Positions 20,155-28,506 of a DNA stretch of 64,000 bases are shown here, one piece after another. Below the pieces are notes generated by a model that made no database searches, was not told where the DNA came from, and saw nothing but the letters and a program-made list of their open reading frames with translations. The first letter of the stretch is position 1. Each line of letters begins with the position of its first letter. The position numbers and the translations under genes were made by a program. The stretch is from Micromonospora antibiotica (GTDB lineage Bacteria; Actinomycetota; Actinomycetes; Mycobacteriales; Micromonosporaceae), in assembly GCF_017599305.1 (NCBI RefSeq), contig NZ_JAGFWR010000003.1:124001-188000 (forward strand). The letters run 5' to 3'.

Positions 20155-20982
20155 ATGATCCCCGCCGTGCTCTACGCCGTACCGGCGTTCCTGCTGCTCA
20201 TCGCCGTCGAGGCGTGGTCGTACCGGTTCGCGCCGGACGACGACGAACGCGGCTACGAGCGGCGGGACACCGCCACCAGCCTCACCATGGGCGCCGGCAG
20301 CCAACTGATCGGCTTCCCGTGGAAACTGCTCACCGTCGGTCTCTACGTCGCGCTGTGGACCGTCGCCCCGGTGCAGCTCTCCCCCACCAGCGTCGGGACC
20401 TGGGTGCTGCTGTTCCTCGCCGACGACCTGGCCTACTACTGGTTCCACCGCACCCACCACGAGGTACGCCTGTTCTGGGCCAGCCACGTGGTGCACCACT
20501 CCAGCACCCACTTCAACCTGTCCACCGCGCTGCGGCAGAGCTGGACGCCGATGACCTCGCTGCCGTTCTGGCTGCCGCTGGCGTTGCTCGGCATCCCACC
20601 CTGGATGATCTTCCTTCAGCAGTCGGTGAGCCTGCTCTACCAGTTCTTCCTGCACACCGAACGGATCGACCGGCTGCCCCGACCGGTCGAGTGGGTCTTC
20701 AACACCCCGTCGCACCACCGGGTGCACCACGGCGCGAACCGCGAGTACCTGGACCGCAACTACGGCGGCATCCTGATCGTCTGGGACCGGCTCTTCGGCA
20801 GCTTCGCCCCGGAACGCACCCCCGTCCGGTACGGGCTGACCACGAACATCGGCACCTACAACCCGCTGCGGGTGGCCACCCACGAGTACGCGGCGATCTG
20901 GGCCGACGTCCGGCGGGCCGGCTCGTGGCGGCACCGGCTCGGGCATGTCCTCGGCCGCCCCGGTTGGCAGCCCGCCCGATGA
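20155..20982 (+). CDS. Sterol desaturase / fatty acid hydroxylase family di-iron membrane enzyme
   Basis: A 275-residue membrane protein with about four helices and the His-box set of the family: HRTHH (about 98-102), HVVHHSS (about 112-118) and HHRVHHG near 180-186, which bind two irons. AAGGGAACG precedes the ATG. Family members hydroxylate or desaturate lipids with O2. The substrate is unknown. It is translationally coupled to the next gene, a YhhN-type membrane protein linked to ether lipids elsewhere. Confidence 0.85.
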   Translation: MIPAVLYAVPAFLLLIAVEAWSYRFAPDDDERGYERRDTATSLTMGAGSQLIGFPWKLLTVGLYVALWTVAPVQLSPTSVGTWVLLFLADDLAYYWFHRTHHEVRLFWASHVVHHSSTHFNLSTALRQSWTPMTSLPFWLPLALLGIPPWMIFLQQSVSLLYQFFLHTERIDRLPRPVEWVFNTPSHHRVHHGANREYLDRNYGGILIVWDRLFGSFAPERTPVRYGLTTNIGTYNPLRVATHEYAAIWADVRRAGSWRHRLGHVLGRPGWQPAR

Positions 20983-21683
20983 GCCGCTCCCGACCCGACC
21001 GCCCACCCGGGCGTCCCGCGCCGCACCGCAACGGGTCGGCGGAGCAGACACGGCCGGCCAGGGCGGCGGGACGATGGTGGCTCGGGTCGTTCGGGCTGGT
21101 CACCGCCGTGGAGCTGACCGGGGTCGCGCTCGACTCGGCAGCGGTGCAGTGGGCGGCCAAGCCGCTGCTCGCCCCGCTGCTGCTCGGCTGGCTGCTCACC
21201 GTACGGCGGCGGTGGGACCCGGTGGCGACCGGGCTGGTCTGCGCGACGGCGGGTGACGTGGCGCTGCTGGTCCCCGGCACCACCGCGTTCCTGATCGGGA
21301 TGGGGTGTTTCCTCGGCACCCAGGCGGCGTTCCTGGTGGCGTTCCTGCGCCACCGGCGACCACCGGCGGGGGCAGTCGCCGGATACCTCACCCTGTGGGC
21401 GGCGGGGAACGCGCTGCTCTGGGGCCGGCTGGGCGACCTGCGGCTGCCGGTGCTCGGCTACAGCCTGGCGCTGAGCCTGATGGCCGCCGCCGGCTGGGGG
21501 GTGTCCCGGCGGGTGGCCGCCGGAGGTGCGCTGTTCCTCCTGTCCGACCTGCTGATCGGGGTCGAGGCGACGGGTGTCCGACTGCCCGGCCACGGGCTGT
21601 GGGTCATGACCACCTACCTGGCCGCGCTGCTGCTGATCACCACCGGCTGGGCGGGTCGCCCGGCACCGACCGCCGTCAGGTGA
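20979..21683 (+). CDS. YhhN-family membrane protein (lysoplasmalogenase-like)
   Basis: A 234-residue protein with a polar N-terminal tail (1-30) and about seven to eight membrane helices. The pattern AAKPLLAPLLLGWLL, then CATAGDVALLVPG and a C-terminal LFLLSDLLIGVE carries the acidic residues conserved in the YhhN/TMEM86 family, whose animal members hydrolyse lysoplasmalogen. Its ATG overlaps the desaturase stop (ATGA), suggesting a shared lipid pathway. The 3' end overlaps the convergent ATP-grasp gene by 8 bases. Confidence 0.78.
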   Translation: MSRSRPDRPPGRPAPHRNGSAEQTRPARAAGRWWLGSFGLVTAVELTGVALDSAAVQWAAKPLLAPLLLGWLLTVRRRWDPVATGLVCATAGDVALLVPGTTAFLIGMGCFLGTQAAFLVAFLRHRRPPAGAVAGYLTLWAAGNALLWGRLGDLRLPVLGYSLALSLMAAAGWGVSRRVAAGGALFLLSDLLIGVEATGVRLPGHGLWVMTTYLAALLLITTGWAGRPAPTAVR

Positions 21684-22515
21684 GGGCGGCGACCAGGGCT
21701 TGCGGGGCCATGGTGGACGGGCGGTCGCTGACCTGGCCGTCGCCGATCTCCACCAGCCGCCACCGACCGTCGGCATGCCGGGCCAGGTCGGCGGTGACGA
21801 ACGGCAGACCGAGCGCGGACAGCACGGGGGCCAGCGGCCCGGTGTCCACCGGGGCGTCGGGAAGCTCCCCCGGGGTGTCCGGATGCGGGCCGGTGAGCAC
21901 GCACCGGCCGGCGACCCACCAGGTGCGCACCTCGACACCGGACAGCGGCTCGAACCGGCGCAGCACGAAACCACCGGTGAAGTCGTCGTCGCGCAGTTCG
22001 CGCAGCCGGGTCGCGATCCGCCAGGCGGCCTCCGCGTCGGCCAGCTCGGGGACGAAGCACGCCTCGTGCCAGTGGTGCTTGGCGGACTTCGTCCAGTCAC
22101 GCAGCACGGCCGGGCCGGTGCCCAGCCCGGTGCGCGCCCGGTCGAAGTCGGCCCGGTCGACGCCGACCGTCCAGCGGGACTCGGGGGTGAGCGTCGCCGC
22201 GGTGGCGTACCACCCGGGCAGCTCGTGGGCGCGGCGGTACTGGTCGGGGTCGGTGCGTAGGGTCACCTGCCGGGCGCGGAGCGCCTCGGCGAATCCGGCG
22301 TACCCGGTGGCGGGCAGCATCCAGCCCCGGTAGACCGCGTCGTCGTCGGCGGGGACCCCGGCGACCGCCCGCCCCGGGTCGCGGCCCGCCGCGAGCGCGT
22401 CGTGGTCGACGACGGCCACCCGGTGGCCGGCCTCGCGGGCGGCCTGCGCCTCCGGCGCGAAGTGCGGGTCCGCTCGACGGGGGCGCAGCGGGTCGGCGGG
22501 GACGATCAACAGCAT
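21676..22515 (-). CDS. ATP-grasp domain protein
   Basis: A 279-residue protein. The N-terminal half (MLLIVPADPL, then VAVVDHD) looks like a Rossmann-type pre-ATP-grasp domain. The C-terminal half has GFVLRRFEPLSG, a WWVAGRCVLTGPHPDTP segment and VEIGDGQVSDRP, where the Glu and Asp would bind Mg-ATP as in ATP-grasp ligases of the DUF4343 type. The acceptor and acid substrates are unknown. The ATG at 22515 was chosen over upstream frame extension because it starts directly at the first beta strand. Confidence 0.65.
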   Translation of the reverse strand: MLLIVPADPLRPRRADPHFAPEAQAAREAGHRVAVVDHDALAAGRDPGRAVAGVPADDDAVYRGWMLPATGYAGFAEALRARQVTLRTDPDQYRRAHELPGWYATAATLTPESRWTVGVDRADFDRARTGLGTGPAVLRDWTKSAKHHWHEACFVPELADAEAAWRIATRLRELRDDDFTGGFVLRRFEPLSGVEVRTWWVAGRCVLTGPHPDTPGELPDAPVDTGPLAPVLSALGLPFVTADLARHADGRWRLVEIGDGQVSDRPSTMAPQALVAALT

Positions 22516-22558
22516 GCCCGCATCCTCCCCCAGCCGCGCCACCCCGGGCCGCACGCCC

Positions 22559-22730
22559 CGGGCGGTGCGGCTCCCCGGGTCCGGGGGTGGCTGAGCCGGC
22601 AGGTCGACCGGGGCGGTGCGGTTCGCCGGGTCGGGGGGTGGCTGAGCCGGTCGGGGGTGGCTGAGCCGGCAGGTCGGCTCCGGGCGGTGCGGCTCCCGGG
22701 TCGGGGTGGTGGTTGAGCCGCCGGGTCGGC
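22559..22730. repeat. Imperfect tandem repeats upstream of the ATP-grasp gene
   Basis: Three to four copies of a unit built from GGGCGGTGCGGCTCCCCGGG and GGGTGGCTGAGCCGGCAGG occur at about 22559-22606, 22610-22650, 22651-22676 and 22682-22730, with unit lengths of 25 to 51 bases. The region lies between a gene starting at 22515 and one ending at 22760. No coding potential is convincing. Confidence 0.65.
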
Positions 22731-22759
22731 CCCGACCGGTGCGACGCGCGGCTGCGGCG

Positions 22760-23206
22760 TCAACCCGCTGCCGGCCGGTCGCCGTCGGGCGGGCGGATGC
22801 CGTCGGGCAGGCGGATGCCGGTCAGCCGGCACAGCGCGGCGAAGCCGTCCTCGGTGCCCGGCCAGTGCCGGCGTACCGCGTCGACACCCGCCCGGCGGAC
22901 CACCGCGCGCAGCACCGCAGCCACGATGATCGCGTCGTCGGCGTACCCGATGACCGGGACGAAGTCCGGGATCAGGTCGATCGGGACCGCCAGGTAGGCC
23001 ATCAGCAGGCCGAGACGCACCCGTACCCCGCGCGGCAGGGTGGCGTCACCGGCCAGCCGGCGCAGCAGCCGCAGCAGGTCCGGCAGCAGCCGCAGCGCCT
23101 CCGTGAGCAGCGCACCCCGGGGCCGCACGACCAGCAGGCCGACCAGCAACGCCACCCAGGCGGCCAGCGCCGCGACGGCGACACCGAGCAGGACGTCCCG
23201 GAGCAT
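22760..23206 (-). CDS. DUF1232 (YkvA-like) membrane protein
   Basis: A 148-residue protein with an N-terminal membrane helix (about 5-27) and the DUF1232 core: LMAYLAVPIDLIPDFVPVIGYADDAIIVAAVLR (spanning about 70-102). The conserved PIDLIPD-x-P-x-x-GYADD motif is diagnostic. GGGAGG lies ahead of the ATG. Function of the family is unknown; it is a membrane-associated helical protein. Confidence 0.87.
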   Translation of the reverse strand: MLRDVLLGVAVAALAAWVALLVGLLVVRPRGALLTEALRLLPDLLRLLRRLAGDATLPRGVRVRLGLLMAYLAVPIDLIPDFVPVIGYADDAIIVAAVLRAVVRRAGVDAVRRHWPGTEDGFAALCRLTGIRLPDGIRPPDGDRPAAG

Positions 23207-23347
23207 CCGCTGCCTCCCTCCCCGCCGGACGACCGCCCGGAACGGGCCCGCCGCCCGGCCCGGACCAGCGGCACGACACCCGGGTCCGCTCCCCGCCGAC
23301 GGGCCGACACCCGCACGGCATCCCACCACGGGACACCACGGACGGGA

Positions 23348-25072
23348 TCAGGGGGTCATCTCGTAGCGACCGGCCAGGGCCTGGACCCGGGACCAGACCC
23401 GGCCGGCGCGGGCCGCGTCGGCGACCGGGCGACGGACCTGGGTCAGCGCCCAGGTGGCCTGGGCGTCGGTGGTGGTCGGCTTGCCGTGCAGTTCGGTGGC
23501 GTGGCCGGCGAAGTCGCGGACCAGGACGTCGAAGATCTGGTCGAGCAGGTCGACGTCGAGCCCGGTCACCCCGGCCTGCTCCAGGATGAGCTGACCGTAG
23601 ACGACCAACGCGAAGAGCTGCCCGAGGGCGAGCAGGAAGTCGAGGTCACCCTGCTGGTCCTCGCCCGGCGGGTGGGCGGCGAGCAACTCGCGCAACCCGT
23701 CGGCCTGGGCGGTGAACCGGGCCACGTTCGGCACCTCGGCCCGGGCGGCGTACGCGGCCCGCCAGTCGTGGAACCGGATCGCGCCCAGGCCACGCGCCGG
23801 GCCCTGCCGGAACAGGAACCCGTCGTCGGCCGGGTCGTGCCGGGTGGGCACCGGGGGAAACTCGGCCGGGGCGAAGAAGTAGTTCGCCATGAACTTCAGG
23901 ATCAGCGCCAGGTTGACGTGCACGGTGCCTTCGAGCTTGGGCAGCCCCCGGATGTCCCGGGCGGCCTTGTCGAAGTAGGTGTCCGCCTCGAACCCCTTGG
24001 CGGCGATGACGTCCCAGAGCAGATCGATCACCCGTTCGCCCTCGGTGGTCACCTTCATCTTGGTCATCGGATTGAACAGCAGGTAACGCCGGTCGTCGGG
24101 GCCGGCCGAGCGGAAGTAGTCCACCGCCCGGTCGCTGAACAGCTTCATCGCGACCAGCCGGGCGTACGCGTCGGTCAACTCCCGGCGGACGTGCGGGAAG
24201 TCGGTGACCCGCCGGCCGTAGAGCACCCGGCGGTGGGCGTGGGTGACCGCCTCGTACATGGCGTGTTCGCAGATGCCGATGCTGGCGGTGCAGAGGTTGA
24301 ACTTGCCGACGTTGACGGTGTTCAACGCGGCGTCGAACGCGGCCCGACCGGTGTGCAGCACGTCCTCGGCGCGCACCGGGTAGTCCTCCAGCCGGAACTC
24401 ACTGACGTACATCTGCGCGTTGACCACGTTGCGGACCAGCCGGTACGCCGGGTGCCGGCTGTCGGCGGCGAAGAAGACGTAGCCGTCGGGCCCCTCGACG
24501 TCGGCGCGGCGACCGAAGACCGAGACCAGCCCGGCGACGTTGCCGTTGCCGATGTAGTACTTGCCGCCGGTGGCCCGGAAGCCGTCCGCGCCGTCGGGGG
24601 TGAGCAGCATGTCGGTGGAGTAGATGTCGGCGCCGTGGGCCCGTTCGGAGAGGCCGAACGCCATCACGTGCCCGTCGTCGAGCAGCCCCGCCGCGCGGGC
24701 CCGGACGACGGCGTTGTCGCTCTGCCAGACCGGGCCGAGACCGAGGACGGTGACCTGCCAGGTGTACCAGTAGCCGAGCCCGTAGAAGCCGAGCACCTCG
24801 CTGAGCGCGGCGTTGCGCGCGGTGTCCCAGCGTTTGGCCGGGTCACCGCCACCGTCGGCGGCCGGGGTGCAGAAGGCCGCGAACAGCCCCTGCGCGGCGA
24901 CGAAGTCGAGGAAGTCGGCGTACCAGGTGTGGTCGTTGTAGCTGTCGACCAGCGCCTTCTTGCCCCGGCGCTCGAAGAAGTCGACCGTGGCCCGCAGCAG
25001 CCGGCGGGACTCCTCGTCCAGGTGGTCGGGGTCGTAACGGTGCGGGTCGAGCAGCAGGTTGTCGTCGGTCAT
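23348..25072 (-). CDS. Acyl-CoA dehydrogenase/oxidase family flavoprotein
   Basis: A 574-residue protein, longer than the usual 380-residue acyl-CoA dehydrogenase. The core (about 30-420) shows FAD-contact segments (MAFGLSERAHGADIYST, then GGKYYIGNGNVAG) and a C-terminal helical ACAD domain with VTTEGERVIDLLWDVIAAKG. About 150 extra C-terminal residues resemble the long ACAD/acyl-CoA oxidase subfamily. It is preceded after 52 bases by a PadR regulator on the same strand and probably forms one unit with it. The substrate is unknown. Confidence 0.83.
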   Translation of the reverse strand: MTDDNLLLDPHRYDPDHLDEESRRLLRATVDFFERRGKKALVDSYNDHTWYADFLDFVAAQGLFAAFCTPAADGGGDPAKRWDTARNAALSEVLGFYGLGYWYTWQVTVLGLGPVWQSDNAVVRARAAGLLDDGHVMAFGLSERAHGADIYSTDMLLTPDGADGFRATGGKYYIGNGNVAGLVSVFGRRADVEGPDGYVFFAADSRHPAYRLVRNVVNAQMYVSEFRLEDYPVRAEDVLHTGRAAFDAALNTVNVGKFNLCTASIGICEHAMYEAVTHAHRRVLYGRRVTDFPHVRRELTDAYARLVAMKLFSDRAVDYFRSAGPDDRRYLLFNPMTKMKVTTEGERVIDLLWDVIAAKGFEADTYFDKAARDIRGLPKLEGTVHVNLALILKFMANYFFAPAEFPPVPTRHDPADDGFLFRQGPARGLGAIRFHDWRAAYAARAEVPNVARFTAQADGLRELLAAHPPGEDQQGDLDFLLALGQLFALVVYGQLILEQAGVTGLDVDLLDQIFDVLVRDFAGHATELHGKPTTTDAQATWALTQVRRPVADAARAGRVWSRVQALAGRYEMTP

Positions 25073-25124
25073 CGCGAGGTGGTCCCTTCTCCGAAGGTGG
25101 TCGGCGGTCGGCGCGTGCGGGTGG

Positions 25125-25676
25125 TCAGTGGTCCAGGCCGCGCAGGGTGGCCAGGACGTCGTCGAGCCAGGCCAGCACCATCCGCTCGTACGCGATGCCG
25201 CCGCGCAGCACGACGTGCTGGAGGGCGGCACGGTCGTCGCCGGGGACGCCCCCGGGGAAGTCGCGGCGCTCGCCGGCCAGGTAGCGGGCGAGCACCGCCT
25301 CGTGGTCGGCGCGGTACCGGGCGACCTCGACGAGCAGGGCGACCCGGCCGGCCCGGTCGGTGAAGGCGGCCCCCCGGACCTTGACGGCGAGTTCGTGGCG
25401 CACCGCCTCCGGTTGGACCTCCTCGCGGAGCCAGTCGGTGAGCACGGCGTGGCCGGTGCCGGTGACCGACCAGCGCCGCTTGTCGGGGCGGCCGTACTGG
25501 CCCACCTGTTCGGCGGTGATCCAGCCGTCGGTCCCCATCCGGGCGAGCACCCGGTAGATCTGCTGGTGGGTGGCGGTCCAGAACCGACCGATGGAGCGGT
25601 CGAACCGGTGGGCCAACTCGTAGCCGGAGCCCGGCTGCTCCAGCAGCGAGACCAGGATCGCGTGTTCGAGGGCCAT
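25125..25676 (-). CDS. PadR-family transcriptional regulator
   Basis: A 183-residue regulator. The N-terminal winged helix (HAILVSLLEQPGSGYELAHRFDRSIGRFW, then QIYRVLARMGTDGWI) is typical of PadR, followed by the long Vir_act_alpha_C dimerisation helices (about 95-180). A perfect 14-bp palindrome lies 15 bases before its start, indicating autorepression. The acyl-CoA dehydrogenase immediately downstream should be its target. Confidence 0.87.
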   Translation of the reverse strand: MALEHAILVSLLEQPGSGYELAHRFDRSIGRFWTATHQQIYRVLARMGTDGWITAEQVGQYGRPDKRRWSVTGTGHAVLTDWLREEVQPEAVRHELAVKVRGAAFTDRAGRVALLVEVARYRADHEAVLARYLAGERRDFPGGVPGDDRAALQHVVLRGGIAYERMVLAWLDDVLATLRGLDH

Positions 25677-25691
25677 CCCGGCATCCTGCTA

Positions 25692-25705
25692 TGCAACGAG
25701 TTGCA
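25692..25705. promoter_or_regulatory. Operator TGCAAC-GA-GTTGCA before padR
   Basis: A perfect 6-2-6 palindrome located between the divergent PadR gene (start 25676) and the small Cys-rich gene (start 25801). Its position over the expected padR promoter makes it the likely PadR operator, and it could also affect the divergent gene. Confidence 0.6.
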
Positions 25706-25800
25706 CAACAAGGGTGGAGTGGTGATCCCCACCAAGGTCGGTTGGTTTTGCCACCCGACCCGGTGGAGACTCTTCTCCGGTACCGACAAAGGGGGAGACC

Positions 25801-26100
25801 ATGCCCGACACCGACCGCCCGCAGCGACATACCCGCGCCGCCGTGCCCGCCGGGGTGACCGATCCGCTCCTGTGGCGGATGGCCCTCGACGTGATCAACG
25901 CACACCATCCGGACCAGGCGGGGCGTTGCGACAACCTGCTCTGCGAGCACCAGGAGTGGCCCTGCGACGCCGCGTGCAACGCGCAGCGGGCGCTGACCAT
26001 GGCCGGCGACACGACGACCGGCGTCACCGACGACCGGCGCACCGGCTGGGAGCAGCCCGGTCGGGCCGCGCGTCGCACCCGGTCCGTCGAAGCGGCCTGA
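25801..26100 (+). CDS. Small Cys-containing hypothetical protein
   Basis: A 99-residue protein with a GGGGGAGACC ribosome-binding site directly before the ATG. I do not recognise the family. A possible metal- or disulfide-binding set is visible in the middle: His45, His46, then Cys53, Cys58 (CDNLLCEH), Cys65 and Cys69 (PCDAAC). The N-terminal 20 and C-terminal 20 residues are polar and basic. It is divergent from padR and convergent with the siderophore-binding lipoprotein gene. Strong translation signal and clean frame support it as real. Confidence 0.65.
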   Translation: MPDTDRPQRHTRAAVPAGVTDPLLWRMALDVINAHHPDQAGRCDNLLCEHQEWPCDAACNAQRALTMAGDTTTGVTDDRRTGWEQPGRAARRTRSVEAA

Positions 26101-26208
26101 ACCGGCTTCCGTCGTCCTGTCCGCACCTGCGGCGGCTGGCGCACCGCAGCGGCGGACGGAGGCGACCGCACCGGCACACCACCGGTGCAGCGGTCGGCAC
26201 GGTGACGC

Positions 26209-26252
26209 CCGGTGGCGGGGTGTCCGCACGCGGGCACCCCGCCCGCCACCGG
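26209..26252. terminator. Hairpin between convergent genes
   Basis: CCGGTGGCGGGGTGTCCG and CGGGCACCCCGCCCGCCACCGG can fold into a long stem with a small bulge around CACG. It lies between the small Cys-containing gene and the siderophore-binding gene, which face each other, and may stop transcription both ways. A second short hairpin (GCACCGG/CCGGTGC) lies just upstream. Confidence 0.45.
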
Positions 26253-26325
26253 TCGCGCCGGGCGACGGTCCGCCCGGTCTCGACGGGCCGACCCGGCCGC
26301 GCGCTGCGGCGATCCGGTGGCGGCG

Positions 26326-27360
26326 TCAGCCGAGACGCTTGGCGGAACGGATCGCGGTGGCCAGGTTCTCCAGCAGCGGGGCCGCGCCCGCGTACGAGAA
26401 GCGGGGCACCGCGTCCCACGGGGTGACCTGGTTGGCCCGGACCGCCGGCAGCTGCGCCCAGGTCGGCTTGGCCGCGAGGTCCTTGGGCTGCAACGCGGTG
26501 GAACGGTTGTCCAGCAGGATCAGGTCGGCCGGGAACTTGCCGGCGTTCTCCCAGCTCAGCGCCTCGAAGTAGTCGCCGGCCTCCAGCTTGGTCGGCACCA
26601 CGATGTCCACGCCCAGCTCGGCGAAGTACATCAGGTCCGTGCTGACCTTCGGGTTGGAGACGTAGAACAGGTCGGGGCTGCCCGAGGAGGCCATCACCCG
26701 GATCCCCGGGTTGGCCTTGACCGCCGCCCGCACCTGCTCGGCGGCGGCCTCGAAGCGGGCCTTGGCCTCGGTGACCTTCGTGGCCGACAGGTCCGCGCCG
26801 AGCGAGCGGGCCAGCTCGGCGTAGCGCTCGATCGGGCGGGTCATCGGGGTCCGGGCGGTGGTGATCGCCACGCTCGGCGCGAGCTTGAGGATCTTGTCGC
26901 GGCTCTCGTCCGGGACGTACCACAGGGCGTCCGGGTCGTACATGTGGGTGACCAGCAGCTCGGGGCGCAGCGCGGCGTACTTCTCCACGTTGAACTCACC
27001 CCAGACGTTGCCGAGCACGGTGACCTTGTCGACGTCGAGGTCGCCGGCCTGCGGCTCGCGGGAGCCGTCGGTCCGGGTGGTCTCCCCGAACACGCCCACG
27101 AGCTGGGAGTCGAGTCCGAAGTCGACGAGTGCGGCGGCCACCCCGGTGAAGGCGACCACCCGGGTCGGCGCGGCGGGTGCGTCGACCTTGCGCTGCCGGT
27201 CGTCGGTGAAGCTCCACGGGCCGGCGGAGCCGCCTGCGGCGGGCTTCGCCGGGTCGTCGCCCCCGCCGCAGGCGGCGAGGAGGGCGGTCAGGGCCGCGCC
27301 GCCGCCGGCGGCGAGCAGGCCGCGGCGGGAGAGTCGGGGTGAGGACGAGGAAGGCAGCAT
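26326..27360 (-). CDS. Iron-siderophore ABC transporter substrate-binding lipoprotein
   Basis: A 344-residue FepB/FhuD-type periplasmic-binding-protein homologue. The N-terminus has a twin-arginine-like LSRRGLLA segment and a lipobox ending at Cys31 (LAACGGG), so it is an exported lipoprotein. The fold is supported by PTRVVAFTGVAAALVDFG, KYAALRPELLVTHMYD and the long connecting helix typical of class III binding proteins. It is transcribed divergently from the two FecCD permeases and the FecE ATPase, with an iron box between them, so uptake of ferric siderophore under iron starvation is the expected job. Confidence 0.9.
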   Translation of the reverse strand: MLPSSSSPRLSRRGLLAAGGGAALTALLAACGGGDDPAKPAAGGSAGPWSFTDDRQRKVDAPAAPTRVVAFTGVAAALVDFGLDSQLVGVFGETTRTDGSREPQAGDLDVDKVTVLGNVWGEFNVEKYAALRPELLVTHMYDPDALWYVPDESRDKILKLAPSVAITTARTPMTRPIERYAELARSLGADLSATKVTEAKARFEAAAEQVRAAVKANPGIRVMASSGSPDLFYVSNPKVSTDLMYFAELGVDIVVPTKLEAGDYFEALSWENAGKFPADLILLDNRSTALQPKDLAAKPTWAQLPAVRANQVTPWDAVPRFSYAGAAPLLENLATAIRSAKRLG

Positions 27361-27409
27361 GTGACGTCTTTCGGTCAGGCCGGAGCCGCGCCGGTCCGCG
27401 ACGGCATGG

Positions 27410-27428
27410 TTAGGGTAACCTAACCTAA
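27410..27428. promoter_or_regulatory. IdeR/DmdR-type iron box
   Basis: TTAGGGTAACCTAACCTAA is a near-perfect match to the 19-bp consensus for the actinobacterial iron repressors IdeR/DtxR/DmdR (TTAGGTTAGGCTAACCTAA). It lies between the divergent siderophore-binding gene and the permease-permease-ATPase operon and should repress both when iron is plentiful. Confidence 0.88.
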
Positions 27429-27477
27429 ATCGCTGTCAACAATCGGCGCGCGCCGCTCTCGCCCCCTGGAGCCGACA

Positions 27478-28506
27478 CTGTCCGCCACCCTGTCCCCACC
27501 CACCGTCCTGCCGGGAGCGACGCCGAACCGTCGGCGCACCGGCGTCCGGACCGCCGGGCTCGGCGCGGGCCTGCTGCTGCTCGTCGCGGTGGCGGTGCTG
27601 AGCATCGCCGTCGGCGCGAAACAGCTCACCCTGGTCGAGGTGTGGCACGGCCTGACCTCCCCCACCTCCCCCGAGCATGCGGTGGTGCAGCAGATGCGGC
27701 TGCCCCGTACCCTGCTCGGGCTGCTCGCCGGGGCCGCCCTCGGAGTGGCCGGCGCGCTGATGCAGGCCCTCACCCGCAACCCCCTCGCCGACCCCGGTCT
27801 GCTCGGCATCAACGCCGGAGCGTCAGCCGCCGTGGCCACCAGCACCGCGCTGCTCGGCGTCGCGACGGTGCGGGGTTGGATCTGGTTCGCCCTGCTCGGC
27901 GCGGTCGTCGTCACCGTGGCGGTGCATGCCGTCGGCGGCGGCCGGCAGGCCACCCCGCAGCGGCTGGCGCTGGCCGGGGCCGCCCTCAACGCGGTGCTCT
28001 ACTCGTATGTCAGCGCGGTGATGCTGCTCGACGCGGCAGCGCTGGACCGGCTGCGGTTCTGGACCGTCGGCTCGCTGGTCAACGCCGACTTCACCACCGT
28101 CGCCACGGTGGCCCCGTTCATCCTGGCCGGCCTGCTGGTCGGGCTGGCCGGGGCCCGCCCACTCAACGCCCTGGCCCTCGGCGACGACGCGGCCCGCGCG
28201 CTCGGCGCCCGCCCCACCCTGATCCGGGCCGGCACCGTCACCGCGGTCACCCTGCTCTGCGGCGCGGCCACCGCCGCCTGCGGCCCGATCGTCTTCGTCG
28301 GCCTGCTCGTCCCCCACCTGGTCCGCGCGCTGACCGGCCCCGACCTGCGCTGGCTGCTGCCCTACGCGGCGGTGCTCGCCCCGGTGCTGCTGCTCGGCGC
28401 CGACGTGCTCGGCCGGGTCCTCGGCCGGCCCGGTGAACTCCAGGTCGGCCTGGTCACCGCCGTACTCGGCGGGCCGCTGTTCCTGCGTCTGGTGGCCCGC
28501 CGATGA
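27478..28506 (+). CDS. FecCD-family siderophore ABC permease 1
   Basis: A FecCD permease with about nine to ten helices, ending four bases into the next gene. Family motifs include RLPRTLLGLLAGAALGVAGALMQALTRNPLADPGLLGI and GPIVFVGLLVPHLVR (read across about 70-110 and 260-275). The frame is open from the TAA at 27421, but no ATG, GTG or TTG occurs before GTG 27589, which would remove half of the first helix. A CTG at 27478 preceded by GGAGCCGACA gives 342 residues, normal for the family, and I chose it. A sequencing error or other rare start is possible. Confidence 0.85.
   Translation: MSATLSPPTVLPGATPNRRRTGVRTAGLGAGLLLLVAVAVLSIAVGAKQLTLVEVWHGLTSPTSPEHAVVQQMRLPRTLLGLLAGAALGVAGALMQALTRNPLADPGLLGINAGASAAVATSTALLGVATVRGWIWFALLGAVVVTVAVHAVGGGRQATPQRLALAGAALNAVLYSYVSAVMLLDAAALDRLRFWTVGSLVNADFTTVATVAPFILAGLLVGLAGARPLNALALGDDAARALGARPTLIRAGTVTAVTLLCGAATAACGPIVFVGLLVPHLVRALTGPDLRWLLPYAAVLAPVLLLGADVLGRVLGRPGELQVGLVTAVLGGPLFLRLVARR

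Noticed and set aside
22706..25363. 885-codon plus-strand frame opposite the DUF1232 and acyl-CoA dehydrogenase genes
   Set aside because: Composition is Gly/Val/Asp/Arg repeats typical of the shadow of a GC-rich gene, and it has no recognisable domain.
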